Shown one piece after another: positions 43,851 through 52,464 of a stretch of 64,000 nucleotides of DNA (position 1 is the stretch's first letter; every line of letters begins with the position of its first letter). The notes under the pieces were generated by a model. The model ran no database searches. It saw only the letters and a program-made list of their open reading frames with translations, and was not told the origin of the DNA. This DNA is from Bacteroidota bacterium. GTDB taxonomy: Bacteria; Bacteroidota; Bacteroidia; Flavobacteriales; Flavobacteriaceae. Made by a program: the position numbers and the translations under genes. Where the stretch lies: contig JAEWJM010000021.1 of assembly GCA_023386585.1 (NCBI GenBank), positions 60,061 through 124,060 of the forward strand. The letters are read 5' to 3'.

Positions 43851-44234
43851 ATGAAAAAAATAATTATTTCAGTCGTGATCCTGGTAGCTATTGGTTTTGC
43901 CGGTTACAAATATGTCTACCGCGAACATCGTGACATCAGCGCCGAGGATGCCGAATTTACCCTTACTGCGGCAAAGCTTCAGGGTGAATTTACCACAAAC
44001 GACAGCCTCGCGAACAGTAAATATGCAGACAAGACCATCGAGGTTGCGGGGAAGATTACGTCAATCGATGCCGCGGCAAACACAATCGTCATCGATGGCA
44101 AGCTTTCGGCAACTTTGAAAGATAAGGTTAGCGGACTTCAACAAAACTCGCCGGTGAAAGTCAAAGGCCGTTTTGTTGGCTACGATGACCTGCTTGAAGA
44201 ATTTAAAATGGACCAAACAACTATAATCAATTGA
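43851..44234 (+). CDS. OB-fold (tRNA_anti-like) exported or membrane-anchored protein
   Basis: A 127-residue protein with an uncleaved-looking N-terminal helix (IIISVVILVAIGFAGYKYVY) and then an OB-fold of the tRNA_anti-like type: ANSKYADKTIEVAGKITSIDAAANTIVIDG and PVKVKGRFVGYDDLLEEFKMDQTTI. This fold outside the cytoplasm is unlikely to bind tRNA; its role is unknown. It is followed after 2 nt by the DUF5777 barrel gene. Confidence 0.85.
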   Translation: MKKIIISVVILVAIGFAGYKYVYREHRDISAEDAEFTLTAAKLQGEFTTNDSLANSKYADKTIEVAGKITSIDAAANTIVIDGKLSATLKDKVSGLQQNSPVKVKGRFVGYDDLLEEFKMDQTTIIN

Positions 44235-44236
44235 CA

Positions 44237-45073
44237 ATGAAAAAAATCCTACTACTGTTTTTATTTCCTATTTCGATTTATGCACAGGACGACCTGCTGG
44301 CGGGCATTGATTCGGTTGCAACCGACAAAACCGTCGAATCAGCGTTCAAGGGCTTGAAAATAGTCAACCTTGAATCTACAAAACTGGCCGCAAAAGGCGA
44401 TTTCTATTTTATAGTTGCGCACCGGTTTGGCTCAGTCAAGGACGGCATTGAAGGCTTCTTCGGACTCGACAATGCGATTACGCAGATTAAGTTTCTATAC
44501 GGAATCAACGATTGGCTTTCGGTCAGTGCAGCGCGTAGCGAGCTTGCCTATGATTTGGCAGTGAAATACCGCATCCAGCCGCAGGAAAAAGATGGTTTTC
44601 CGTTTACGATCGCCGGTTTCAATAGCCTTGCCTTCAACAATACGATTAAACCGAGCAATTATCCGAAAATGACGTTTGAGGATCGGATGATCTATGTTAC
44701 TCAGGCGTTGATTTCCCGTAAATTCAACGATAAATTGAGCCTGGAAATTGCGCCGACTTTCTTCCATGAAAATTTTGTAATTAACGACGACCAGGATAAT
44801 TCGCAGTACGCAATCGGTATTGGCGGACGCTACAAGATTTCGAAACGCTGGTCAATCAACATGGATTATGCAGCTCACCTGAATCGGGCGTCCAGTTCCA
44901 ATTTCAGGAATCCGTTGTCGGTTGGCGTTGATCTTGAAACCGGCGGGCACGTGTTCCAGATGCATTTTACCAATTCACAAGGAATTCACGAAGCCGGATT
45001 TTTGGGCCAGTCAACGGGCGATTGGGGCAATGGGGATATTTTCTTCGGATTTAACTTGTTGCGGGTTTTCTAG
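44237..45073 (+). CDS. DUF5777 family beta-barrel protein
   Basis: A 278-residue outer-membrane protein. The ATG at 44237 is preferred to a TTG two codons upstream. A signal peptide (MKKILLLFLFPISIYAQ) is followed by a barrel whose strands include FYFIVAHRFGSV, ITQIKFLYGINDWLSV and the C-terminal NGDIFFGFNLLRVF. DUF5777 has no known function. In this locus it joins YceI, a cytochrome and an OB-fold protein, so a part in envelope electron transfer is possible but unproven. Confidence 0.87.
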   Translation: MKKILLLFLFPISIYAQDDLLAGIDSVATDKTVESAFKGLKIVNLESTKLAAKGDFYFIVAHRFGSVKDGIEGFFGLDNAITQIKFLYGINDWLSVSAARSELAYDLAVKYRIQPQEKDGFPFTIAGFNSLAFNNTIKPSNYPKMTFEDRMIYVTQALISRKFNDKLSLEIAPTFFHENFVINDDQDNSQYAIGIGGRYKISKRWSINMDYAAHLNRASSSNFRNPLSVGVDLETGGHVFQMHFTNSQGIHEAGFLGQSTGDWGNGDIFFGFNLLRVF

Positions 45074-45092
45074 AATTCGAAAAGCAAAAGAA

Positions 45093-45117
45093 AAAGCCCT
45101 GCATCACGCGGGGCTTT
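45093..45117. terminator. Bidirectional terminator between convergent genes
   Basis: AAAGCCCTGC-ATCAC-GCGGGGCTTT, a 10-bp stem with one wobble. A-rich on the left and T-rich on the right, serving the DUF5777 operon and the ASPIC/UnbV gene. Confidence 0.9.
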
Positions 45118-45138
45118 CTAATTTATATTTTTTTGGTT

Positions 45139-46764
45139 TTAGTTCTTCATCAGCTTTTGCGAAAATTCTTTTCCTGAAGCATCTTTAAGAAGCACAAGAT
45201 AAGTTCCAACCGAAAGTGATTGTACGCTCAGTTTGTTGTCATTGACTTCTGAAGCCAGCACTTTTTTACCGTTCATATCAAATATTTCAGCAGTTTTGAT
45301 TTGTGTCTGCCCATCCTTAAAGTTGAAATTTACAATTTCTCTAGCTGGATTCGGATACATGCTGAACTGATTGCTGTTGAAGTTGGCAACGCCTAATTCC
45401 GGACTTGAACCTTCGAGAACGAAAAGCTGCTGATTGCTTGAAGGGTTCATGATAACATCAACAGTTCCTGATGGCCATCTCACGACGACTTTCGTGATTT
45501 CGCTTGCTGTACCAATTCCAAAGTGGGCGTTGAGGCTGCTCATGTTTGAGAATCCTTCGCCGCTTCTTATTTCGCGGATTTGTTTTCCCCATGGCCCGTA
45601 TATTTCAACGCGTGCACCGATTCCGCTGCGGTTACTCACTACGCCCTGAAGCGCAACTTTTATCCATTTGTTCGGGTTGCCGTTATTAAAATATACGTTG
45701 TTTCCGCTTTGTACATCCAGAAAACCGTCATTGTTCAGGTCGGCGATCGCTCCTTGTCCAAACGGAAGATCGTAACCGGTGAAGGTCATGTTACCGTTGT
45801 TCAGATATAGTTCTTTTCCATTTTCCCACAGAAAATCAACAAAGCCGTCGTTGTTGAAATCGGCCGACTGAATTTCCCACGATCCGACCTGGCTTGCAAT
45901 TCCCGAAGTCGAATAGACATCGGTAAACGTGCCGTCGCCATTATTTTTATAGAGCCTGTTTTGATCGGAAATGTTTGAAAGCATGAAATCCATATCGCCA
46001 TCGTTGTCATAATCTGCAAAGGCAGTCGACCACGATTGTGCGCCATCATTTACCCCGGCAGCAGCGGCATTTTCGGTAAAGGATCCGTTTCCATTATTGG
46101 TGTACAGGAGATTGATGCGCTGCGGATCGCCAACCGGTGCACCTCCGCGGCATTTTGCCATGTACATGTCCATATCGCCATCGTTGTCATAATCGATCCA
46201 AACCGTTGCGTAGTTTCCGCCGACGGCCAGCGTAGGCATCAATGAAAGGTCAAAAGTCAGGTTTCCAGCGCCGTCATTTCTGTAGGAATGGCTTTGGGCC
46301 ACATCGTGACAGGCAAAAAGGTCGAGGTTTCCATCGTTGTCGATGTCGACAAAATTGGTCCTTTGCGTAAAGATGTTTTGTGGGTAAGTCTGGAACGTAT
46401 AACCTGTACCGACAGCATTTGCTTTAACAACCGACACGCGGCTTCCGTTTCCAAATACAAGGTCTGTATAACCGTTGGCGTCGATATCACCTGCCGCGAT
46501 GCTCCAGTCAGGAGTTACAAAGCCGGTTCCGAGTCCCGGGATCGAATACACCGTAGGACTGAAACCGCCGGACGGCAGCTGCTTGTATACGGTAAGCTGA
46601 TTTGCCTGCACGGTTACAATGTCATCCAGGTGATCATTGTTCATGTCAACCGCACACGGGTTGTAACTGCCCGCACCGAAAGACTGGGCGGAAAAGCTGA
46701 CCGTTTGCGCAAAGGCAGCGGTGCCGAGGCTCAGCAACCCGATTAATAAGTAAAAATTTTTCAT
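45139..46764 (-). CDS. Secreted FG-GAP/ASPIC-UnbV repeat protein with T9SS sorting domain
   Basis: A 541-residue secreted protein. Signal peptide (about 1-19, TAAFAQ), then a beta-propeller made of FG-GAP repeats whose calcium loops read DMNNDHLDD, DIDNDGNLD, DYDNDGDMDMY, DFNNDGFVDF and DLNNDGFLDV. An ASPIC/UnbV domain follows (IYGPWGKQIREIRSGEGFSNMSSLNAHFGIG), and the end is a type A T9SS tail (FSMYPNPAREIVNFNFKDG...SQKLMKN). It is a CRTAC1-like protein, likely on the cell surface. It shares an operon with the diheme cytochrome gene, 21 nt upstream. Confidence 0.93.
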   Translation of the reverse strand: MKNFYLLIGLLSLGTAAFAQTVSFSAQSFGAGSYNPCAVDMNNDHLDDIVTVQANQLTVYKQLPSGGFSPTVYSIPGLGTGFVTPDWSIAAGDIDANGYTDLVFGNGSRVSVVKANAVGTGYTFQTYPQNIFTQRTNFVDIDNDGNLDLFACHDVAQSHSYRNDGAGNLTFDLSLMPTLAVGGNYATVWIDYDNDGDMDMYMAKCRGGAPVGDPQRINLLYTNNGNGSFTENAAAAGVNDGAQSWSTAFADYDNDGDMDFMLSNISDQNRLYKNNGDGTFTDVYSTSGIASQVGSWEIQSADFNNDGFVDFLWENGKELYLNNGNMTFTGYDLPFGQGAIADLNNDGFLDVQSGNNVYFNNGNPNKWIKVALQGVVSNRSGIGARVEIYGPWGKQIREIRSGEGFSNMSSLNAHFGIGTASEITKVVVRWPSGTVDVIMNPSSNQQLFVLEGSSPELGVANFNSNQFSMYPNPAREIVNFNFKDGQTQIKTAEIFDMNGKKVLASEVNDNKLSVQSLSVGTYLVLLKDASGKEFSQKLMKN

Positions 46765-46785
46765 ATAGAATTGATTTAGTTGAAA

Positions 46786-47910
46786 TTATTCACAGTGATT
46801 TTGCAGCGAGTTGATCCATTGGCTGATCAGGGCGACGCCTTCTTCGTGTACGATCGTTCGCCCGATTATGGGCATCATGATCGACTGGTCTGTGCTGCTG
46901 ATGCGGGTTACGAGCTCGGAATGGTCGGCATTTCCGGCGTTGATGATGTAAGGAAGGTCGTCGATGTTGAAAAGCGGCGGCATGCAGATACCATACTGAT
47001 ACATGTCCGTGTTGCTGAAATTAAACCTCATATTGACATAGTCGCAATGGCCGCCGTCGCGATGGCAGTGCGCACAATTGATATCAATATAGGAACGCGC
47101 GCGCAAGTCCAATGGCTGCGTCGTGTCTTTCCAATCAACGGTCGAGCTGATGTTCTGCGGAAGATTGTCTGCGAGATATCCTTCGCTGATCCAACGTTGA
47201 AGTTGATTTTGCGAACCGTTGCTGTACGTATAATTGTTGTTGAGGTTTTGCGGCTTCGGGCCGATCGGGATTGTAAGCTCGCCGCCGGTTGAATGAGTAG
47301 GATTATTTTTGTGGCAGGTGCGACATTCCGTGAAAGCCGGAATTTTATAGGTAATCGACTTATCGACACCGTTTTCGTTCCAAGTTACCGGCACGAAAAC
47401 GCCGTTGCCATCGGTATCAAGGAAAGCTTCGGTTTGTTCGTCATTCCAAATGTAATCGTACGTTTCCCAACCGGAATCGGTATCGGTTGAGAGCCGCTGT
47501 TTGATTAATAACCGCGTTTCAATAATTTTGGTCGAATTGTTCGGGGCGACATTTTCGTAGTAGAAGTTCTTTATCAACGCTGCGCCGATAGGAAAATCGA
47601 GTGACTCGTCCGCGCCGCTAAAAGTAGCTTGCGTTCCTGCAGGCATCCATACGAAACGCTTTTTGTGTGCGTAATCCGAAAAGAGTTCGCTGGCTGGTTT
47701 GTATGGAAGAACCTTGTACGCTGGCTGGAGATTTTTTAGCTCGCCTTCGAAAAATTTATAATCGGAAAGCTTCGGGTACGGAACCTGTGTGACATCGAGC
47801 ACGACCGGCGAAACCGGAACGTAATTGTCGTCATCATTGTTGTCGGAGCAGGAAGAGCAGATCGCAATAAAAGCAGCAGCAATCAAAAGGAGCAGGTAAT
47901 TTTTTTTCAT
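46786..47910 (-). CDS. SO2930-like diheme c-type cytochrome lipoprotein
   Basis: A 374-residue lipoprotein. I use the ATG at 47910 (MKKNYLLLLIAAAFIA); the frame opens six codons earlier. The lipid Cys is most likely Cys21, followed by SDNNDDDN, an acidic stretch of the kind that marks surface-exposed lipoproteins in Bacteroidetes. Two haem sites are seen, CRTCH and CAHCH. The front part (YPKLSDYKFFEGELKNLQPAYKVLPY...FSDYAHKKRFVWMP) is typical of the TIGR03806/SO2930 family. First gene of an operon with the ASPIC/UnbV gene. Confidence 0.9.
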   Translation of the reverse strand: MKKNYLLLLIAAAFIAICSSCSDNNDDDNYVPVSPVVLDVTQVPYPKLSDYKFFEGELKNLQPAYKVLPYKPASELFSDYAHKKRFVWMPAGTQATFSGADESLDFPIGAALIKNFYYENVAPNNSTKIIETRLLIKQRLSTDTDSGWETYDYIWNDEQTEAFLDTDGNGVFVPVTWNENGVDKSITYKIPAFTECRTCHKNNPTHSTGGELTIPIGPKPQNLNNNYTYSNGSQNQLQRWISEGYLADNLPQNISSTVDWKDTTQPLDLRARSYIDINCAHCHRDGGHCDYVNMRFNFSNTDMYQYGICMPPLFNIDDLPYIINAGNADHSELVTRISSTDQSIMMPIIGRTIVHEEGVALISQWINSLQNHCE

Positions 47911-47929
47911 ATAATTAAAAAATGCCAAC

Positions 47930-47937
47930 CAAAAATA
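47930..47937 (-). promoter_or_regulatory. Candidate -7 element of the diheme cytochrome operon
   Basis: TATTTTTG on the minus strand (47937-47930), 19 nt before the ATG. No TTG is found at the -33 spacing. Confidence 0.5.
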
Positions 47938-48014
47938 GCGAATTAATTTCTAAAATTCACATTGGAAATAAGTTACGAAATTTTTATTTTATAAACCTAC
48001 CCAAAGTTTGGTCG

Positions 48015-49391
48015 CTATAAAAGGTTCTCCAGTGGATTTTCTTCCGTCTCGGCGCGCTTCAGCAAAACTTCAGGGAGGTTTTTCTTTGCCTTTGCACCCA
48101 TTTTTTTAAGCTTCTCGACACTTGTGATCAAGTTGCCGTTTCCGGTGTAAAGCTTCTTCATCGAATCTTCGTATGCTTTTTTGCCTTCGTCCATTTTTTT
48201 TCCGACGACAACCAAATCATTTACGAAACCTTCAAATTTATCGTAAAGCGCTCCCGCCTGGCGTGCGATTTCCCAAGCGTTTTCCTGTTGCTTCTGATTC
48301 GTCCACATTGAATCGATTGTGCGTAACGTTGCAAGTAAAGTCGATGGTGTAACGATGACGATGTTTTTCTCGAAAGCTTTATTGTACAATGCATTGTCTT
48401 CGTTTAGCGCCAGTGCAAACGCGGGTTCCAGCGGGATGAACAATAGCACAAAGTCGGGGCTTTCGATCTGGTACAGGTCGTGGTAATTCTTTTCGCCAAG
48501 CTGCTCAACATGCCGACGGATCGAGTTGACGTGTTCTTTAAGATAAGCAGGCCGCAAAGTTTCGTCTTCTTCGTTGCAGTACCGCTCGTAGGAAGTCAGC
48601 GAAACTTTCGAATCGACAATCATTTTCTTGCCGTCGGGCAGATTGATTACGACATCGGGATAAACGCGTGAGCCGTCGCTATTGGTAAACGCCTGTTGAA
48701 TTTCATATTCGCGCCCTTTTTCAAGTCCCGATTTCATAAGTACGCGTTCGAGTACGAGTTCGCCCCAATTGCCCTGCATTTTGCTGTCGCCTTTCAAAGC
48801 CCGTGTGAGATTGACGGTCTCGCGGCTCATCTGTTCATTCATTTCGCGGAGTCCGAGTATTTGCTGGCGAAGTGCCGCGTGGTAATCGATGCTTTCCTTG
48901 TGTGTATCTTCGACTTTCTTTTCAAAAAGGTTGATTTTTTCCTGCAACGGAGAAAGTATGTTTTTGAGGTTTTCCTTGTTCTGCTCAGTAAATTTCGCCG
49001 ATTTTTCTTCCATGATTTTATTGGCGAGATTCTCGAATTCCTTTGTGAATTTTTCCTGAAGCTTTTCGACTTCCTGTTTCTGTTCCATTGTTTTCTCCCA
49101 AAGATTTTCGAAATCACGCTCCTTTTGCGTCAGGCGGATTGCAAGCGAATCTTTTTCACACCGGATCAGTTCCTTGTCGTTTGCAGCCTGTTGCAGTGAT
49201 TTTTCATGCTCCGCACGGTCACTAGCCGATTGCTCCCGAAGCATATTCAACTGCGCATTTACCGAAGCCAGTCTTTCCTCCAACGCGGCCTTTAAAGCCT
49301 GAGCCTTCGACATAGCAAGCGAATGCCCTCCCAGAAAACCAACAAAAAGCGATATTCCACAACCAATAAACAGCACTATTTCAGAATTCAT
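48015..49391 (-). CDS. rmuC: DNA recombination protein RmuC
   Basis: A 458-residue protein with an N-terminal membrane helix (about 4-24), a long coiled coil (about 28-180) and the RmuC nuclease-like domain (about 200-420) with ALKGDSKMQGNWGELVLERVL, YPDVVINLPDGKKMIVDSKVSL and FVLLFIPLEPAFALAL. RmuC limits inversions at short repeats and is linked to DNA repair and phage defence in other bacteria. A single gene with a candidate upstream element TACATTTA one base off consensus. Confidence 0.93.
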   Translation of the reverse strand: MNSEIVLFIGCGISLFVGFLGGHSLAMSKAQALKAALEERLASVNAQLNMLREQSASDRAEHEKSLQQAANDKELIRCEKDSLAIRLTQKERDFENLWEKTMEQKQEVEKLQEKFTKEFENLANKIMEEKSAKFTEQNKENLKNILSPLQEKINLFEKKVEDTHKESIDYHAALRQQILGLREMNEQMSRETVNLTRALKGDSKMQGNWGELVLERVLMKSGLEKGREYEIQQAFTNSDGSRVYPDVVINLPDGKKMIVDSKVSLTSYERYCNEEDETLRPAYLKEHVNSIRRHVEQLGEKNYHDLYQIESPDFVLLFIPLEPAFALALNEDNALYNKAFEKNIVIVTPSTLLATLRTIDSMWTNQKQQENAWEIARQAGALYDKFEGFVNDLVVVGKKMDEGKKAYEDSMKKLYTGNGNLITSVEKLKKMGAKAKKNLPEVLLKRAETEENPLENLL

Positions 49392-49466
49392 TTCAAAAAA
49401 TTTAATGGTCGTAAATGTAATGAAATGTTTGTGTGCCCCAGAACGTTCGCAGATTCAAAGCATAAA

Positions 49467-49490
49467 AAAAGCGGCCTGGTTAAAGCCGCC
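49467..49490 (-). terminator. Terminator of the small membrane protein gene
   Basis: On the minus strand GCGGC and GCCGC enclose a 9-nt loop and are followed by TTTTTTTATG. It lies between the gene at 49522 and rmuC. Confidence 0.78.
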
Positions 49491-49521
49491 TTTCAAGGGT
49501 TTTGGTTTTATATATTGGGTT

Positions 49522-49791
49522 TTATGAAGTTTCGAAATTCATCTCAAATTTTTTGCTTTTAACAGCTTTGCGGGTAAAGCGGTCATATACAAAAACTTTC
49601 ATTTTTCTTCTTTCGCGGTGAATGATCGGCATGTTGATCAGTATGCCAATGATGCAGATCATCATCAGTACAACCAGAAGGCTCATATATATCAGATGGT
49701 TTGACTCGGCAGAAAAGCTGAAATCGGAGACAAAGTAGTAACCGGCAACCAGGAATACTGCAAGGGATACAATTAGTGACAGGGCTTTCAT
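49522..49791 (-). CDS. Small two-helix membrane protein
   Basis: An 89-residue protein with two membrane helices (about 4-24 and 34-54) and a basic C-terminal tail (HRERRKMKVFVYDRFTRKAVKSKK). I do not recognise the family. Support for it being real comes from the clean hydrophobic pattern, the dedicated terminator and the lack of any competing frame. Confidence 0.72.
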   Translation of the reverse strand: MKALSLIVSLAVFLVAGYYFVSDFSFSAESNHLIYMSLLVVLMMICIIGILINMPIIHRERRKMKVFVYDRFTRKAVKSKKFEMNFETS

Positions 49792-49930
49792 ATGATTCTA
49801 TTTAAGTTAGTAGTCAAATTGGCATGGCTGCGAGACCATTTAATTTTTAACTAAATTATGACAACTTTAAGAGAACCATTTATACAATTTTACAAAAGAG
49901 TTATATAATTTTTTTTGTTAATTTTTGCAT

Positions 49931-51355
49931 TTAGACCTTGGTCCTTTTCCATTTTCCGCGCCTGAAAAATACCACGCCGGCAACGGTTACGGCGGTTTCA
50001 GCCAATGGAATGGCAATGAATACGCCCGTCGGTCCGAGAGCGAATGTTTTTGCCAGAAGATATGCCAGTGGAATCTGCAGGAACCAGAATCCGAAAAAAT
50101 TAATCCACGTTGGCGTAGTGGTATCTCCGGCGCCATTAAAAGCGTTAATCATCACCATTCCGATACCGTAAAAAATGTAGCCGGACGCGATTATCCGCAG
50201 CGCCTGCACCGCATAGCGAACAACCATCGGGTCATTTGTAAAAAAAGCGACCAATTGATCGGCGAGCGTCAGTGATAAGATCATCACTCCGGCCATGTAA
50301 ATCGCGTTGTATTTTGCAGTTTTAAGAACGGCCTGTTCCGCGCGTTTAGGGTCGCCGGCACCTAAATTCTGTCCGACCATCGTTGCCGCGGCGTTGCTCA
50401 ATCCCCACGCGGGCAGCAGAAAGAAGATCATCAGGCGCATTGCGGTTTGGTAACCGGCCGATCCTTCGTCGCCGCCGGTTATTGCTACGAGTTGCGCCAG
50501 AAAAATCCAGCTGCAGGATGCAATTACAAATTGAAGCACTGCCGGTGCCGCAATCCTCACGATGGATCTGATTTGCGGCATATCTGGTTTGAAGTACGAA
50601 AGTGCGACTTTCAGCAGGTGCTTTCCGTTGAAAAGGTTGTAAAGCTGGTAGCAAACGCCGATTCCGCGACCGATGGTTGTCGCCATTGCTGCTCCTGTCA
50701 GTCCAAAACCGGCAAAAGGTCCGATGCCGTTGATCATGATCGGGCAGAGAATTATATTGCTGATATTGGCAATCCAGAGGCTTTTCATCGCAATGGCCGC
50801 GCTTCCGGCGCCGCGGAAAATTCCGTTGATCAGGAACAGAAGCATGATCACAAAGCTTCCGCCAATCATAATTCGGGTGAACATTGCTCCGTGTGCTGCC
50901 GATTCAGCAGATGCGCCCATGAACCGCAGGATTTCTTCCGCAAAGAAAACCCCACAAATACTAATAATTGCATTGATGGCAAATGCGACCAATATTGCTT
51001 GCGTTCCTGCACGCGCCGCGGCAACCGGGTCTTTTTCGCCAACCCTGCGCGCGACAACTGCGGTAGCCGACATGCTGATGCCGATTGCCAGCGAGTAGAT
51101 AATTGTGAGAACCGATTCGGTTAGTCCGACGGTTTGGATTGCGAAACTGCTGTTTTCCAGATGCCCGACAAAATACAGGTCGACCAGCGCAAAAACCGAT
51201 TCCATCATCATCTCCAGCATCATCGGAATTGCGAGCAGTACCACTGCCAATCGAAGGCTTCCCGTAGTGTAATCGACGTTCTCGCCTTTTAACGATTGCT
51301 TTACGACCGAAATAATTTTTGAAAAGGATGAGGCAGGCGGCACACTTTGTTCCAT
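49931..51355 (-). CDS. MATE family efflux transporter
   Basis: A 474-residue multidrug and toxin extrusion protein driven by Na+ or H+. Twelve membrane helices are expected. The two homologous halves open with IPMMLEMMMESVFALVDLYFVGHL and AAPAVLQFVIASCSWIFLAQLVAITGG. Conserved are GMMxS-like GISMSATAVVARRVGE in the first half and GLSNAAATMVGQNLGAGDPKRAE in the second. The substrate is unknown. It is preceded on the minus strand by a TATATTTG element at 51380-51373 with a TTG only 14 nt further up. Confidence 0.93.
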   Translation of the reverse strand: MEQSVPPASSFSKIISVVKQSLKGENVDYTTGSLRLAVVLLAIPMMLEMMMESVFALVDLYFVGHLENSSFAIQTVGLTESVLTIIYSLAIGISMSATAVVARRVGEKDPVAAARAGTQAILVAFAINAIISICGVFFAEEILRFMGASAESAAHGAMFTRIMIGGSFVIMLLFLINGIFRGAGSAAIAMKSLWIANISNIILCPIMINGIGPFAGFGLTGAAMATTIGRGIGVCYQLYNLFNGKHLLKVALSYFKPDMPQIRSIVRIAAPAVLQFVIASCSWIFLAQLVAITGGDEGSAGYQTAMRLMIFFLLPAWGLSNAAATMVGQNLGAGDPKRAEQAVLKTAKYNAIYMAGVMILSLTLADQLVAFFTNDPMVVRYAVQALRIIASGYIFYGIGMVMINAFNGAGDTTTPTWINFFGFWFLQIPLAYLLAKTFALGPTGVFIAIPLAETAVTVAGVVFFRRGKWKRTKV

Positions 51356-51397
51356 ACAAGTAATTTATGAAACAAATATAAAGTAAGAGAGCACCAA

Positions 51398-51421
51398 AAA
51401 AAAAGCCGCAAATGCAGCTAT
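51398..51421 (-). terminator. Terminator overlapping the stop of the gene at 51418
   Basis: On the minus strand AGCTGC-ATTT-GCGGCT is followed by TTTTTTTT. The stem begins inside the stop codon region. Confidence 0.8.
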
Positions 51422-51783
51422 TTTCCGAAGTCGATGTTGCCCCGGCTGGTGTGATTGTCGGGATGATCCGGCGGATAACGCTCGGGATCAATGTCGTAAT
51501 TCAGGTCGCGGTTCTTAAGCGATTCGCGGTTTTCGATGATCTTGTTATCGGCAGCCCGATTTTCAATTTCAGCACCTTCGGGTGAATTCGGATCCACAAA
51601 CCGGGCGCGGTCAACCACAGTTCGGTTTCCTTCGTGATCGATTTCAAGTTCAGCGCGTAAACCTTCAGAATTGGCTTCGCCTGAAAAATTTTCGCTTTGG
51701 TCTTGGGCCGATTTTTTATCTTTCTGGAGATGGTTCCATTTGGTGTTTCCCGGCGCTTCCTTATTTTGGTCTGAAATAATCAT
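51418..51783 (-). CDS. Hydrophilic, likely disordered small protein
   Basis: A 121-residue protein with no hydrophobic segment, rich in Asp, Glu, Asn and Arg, with a central ordered-looking piece (GLRAELEIDHEGNRTVVDRARFVDP) and a tail of DIDPERYPPDHPDNH type. The composition resembles stress-related proteins, but I cannot assign a family. It has a clear terminator directly behind it. Confidence 0.65.
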   Translation of the reverse strand: MIISDQNKEAPGNTKWNHLQKDKKSAQDQSENFSGEANSEGLRAELEIDHEGNRTVVDRARFVDPNSPEGAEIENRAADNKIIENRESLKNRDLNYDIDPERYPPDHPDNHTSRGNIDFGK

Positions 51784-51861
51784 TGCTTTTTTATTTTAAT
51801 ATTACAATTTCTTATTTGGTTTTGCACGTCATTTAACACCAGTTTTGCACTGTCAGGCTGC

Positions 51862-51869
51862 TATATTTG
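51862..51869 (+). promoter_or_regulatory. -7 element directly before the pseudouridine synthase start
   Basis: TATATTTG ends 4 nt before the ATG at 51874, so transcription should start at or very near the A of the start codon. A TTG lies 14 nt upstream (51845-51847), shorter than the usual spacing. Confidence 0.6.
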
Positions 51870-51873
51870 CACC

Positions 51874-52464
51874 ATGGAAGAACCTGTTCACAGACATTTT
51901 ATCATCTATAAACCATTCGGTTACTTAAGCCAGTTTATTTATCGACTCAAAAGGAACAAGAGGTTGCTTGGTGACCTTTTTCCGTTTCCTGACGGAACGA
52001 TGGCAATCGGCCGACTAGACGAAGATTCGGAAGGATTGCTGCTTTTGACAACCGATGGAAAAGTCAGTGAGCTTATCCGAAGCCGAAAAATCGAAAAGCA
52101 ATATTTTGCGCAGGTCGACGGATTGATTACAACCGAAGCTATTGCTGCACTTCAGAACGGAGTGGAAATCGGGTTCAAAGGAACCAAGTATATGACCTTG
52201 CCGTGTGAAGCGTACATTCTGCGACACGATCCGGGGTTTGCGCCGCGATCGCAAAAAATACGCGACGAGCGTCACGGTCCGACGAGCTGGGTTTCCATAA
52301 CAGTTACTGAAGGTAAGTTCCGCCAGGTTCGAAAGATGGCAGCGGGAGTCGGATTTCCGGTTTTGAGGCTTATTCGGGTTCGCGTTGGAAATGTGCACCT
52401 CGGCAAAATGCAGCCTGGCGAAGTGATTGAAGTTGCCGATCTGATCAATTACTGCGAAATGTAG
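51874..52464 (+). CDS. Pseudouridine synthase (RluE-like, RsuA/RluB/E/F family)
   Basis: A 196-residue rRNA-modifying enzyme. It begins FIIYKPFGYLSQF, carries the catalytic Asp in GRLDEDSEGLLLLTTDG and has the family's C-terminal VTEGKFRQVRKMAAGVGFPVLRLIRVRVG. No S4 domain is present, as in RluE, which modifies U2457 of 23S rRNA in E. coli; the exact target here is inferred. The -7 element at 51862 suggests a leaderless or nearly leaderless mRNA. Confidence 0.9.
   Translation: MEEPVHRHFIIYKPFGYLSQFIYRLKRNKRLLGDLFPFPDGTMAIGRLDEDSEGLLLLTTDGKVSELIRSRKIEKQYFAQVDGLITTEAIAALQNGVEIGFKGTKYMTLPCEAYILRHDPGFAPRSQKIRDERHGPTSWVSITVTEGKFRQVRKMAAGVGFPVLRLIRVRVGNVHLGKMQPGEVIEVADLINYCEM

Noticed and set aside
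46288..47292. Two plus-strand frames of 152 and 170 codons antisense to the ASPIC/UnbV and diheme cytochrome genes
   Set aside because: They are by-products of the repeated DxDxDG codons and cytochrome codons on the other strand; no start signal or domain.
50447..51124. 225-codon open frame on the plus strand inside the MATE gene
   Set aside because: It overlaps a clear 12-helix transporter on the other strand; the peptide is Cys/Arg/Asn-rich and matches nothing.
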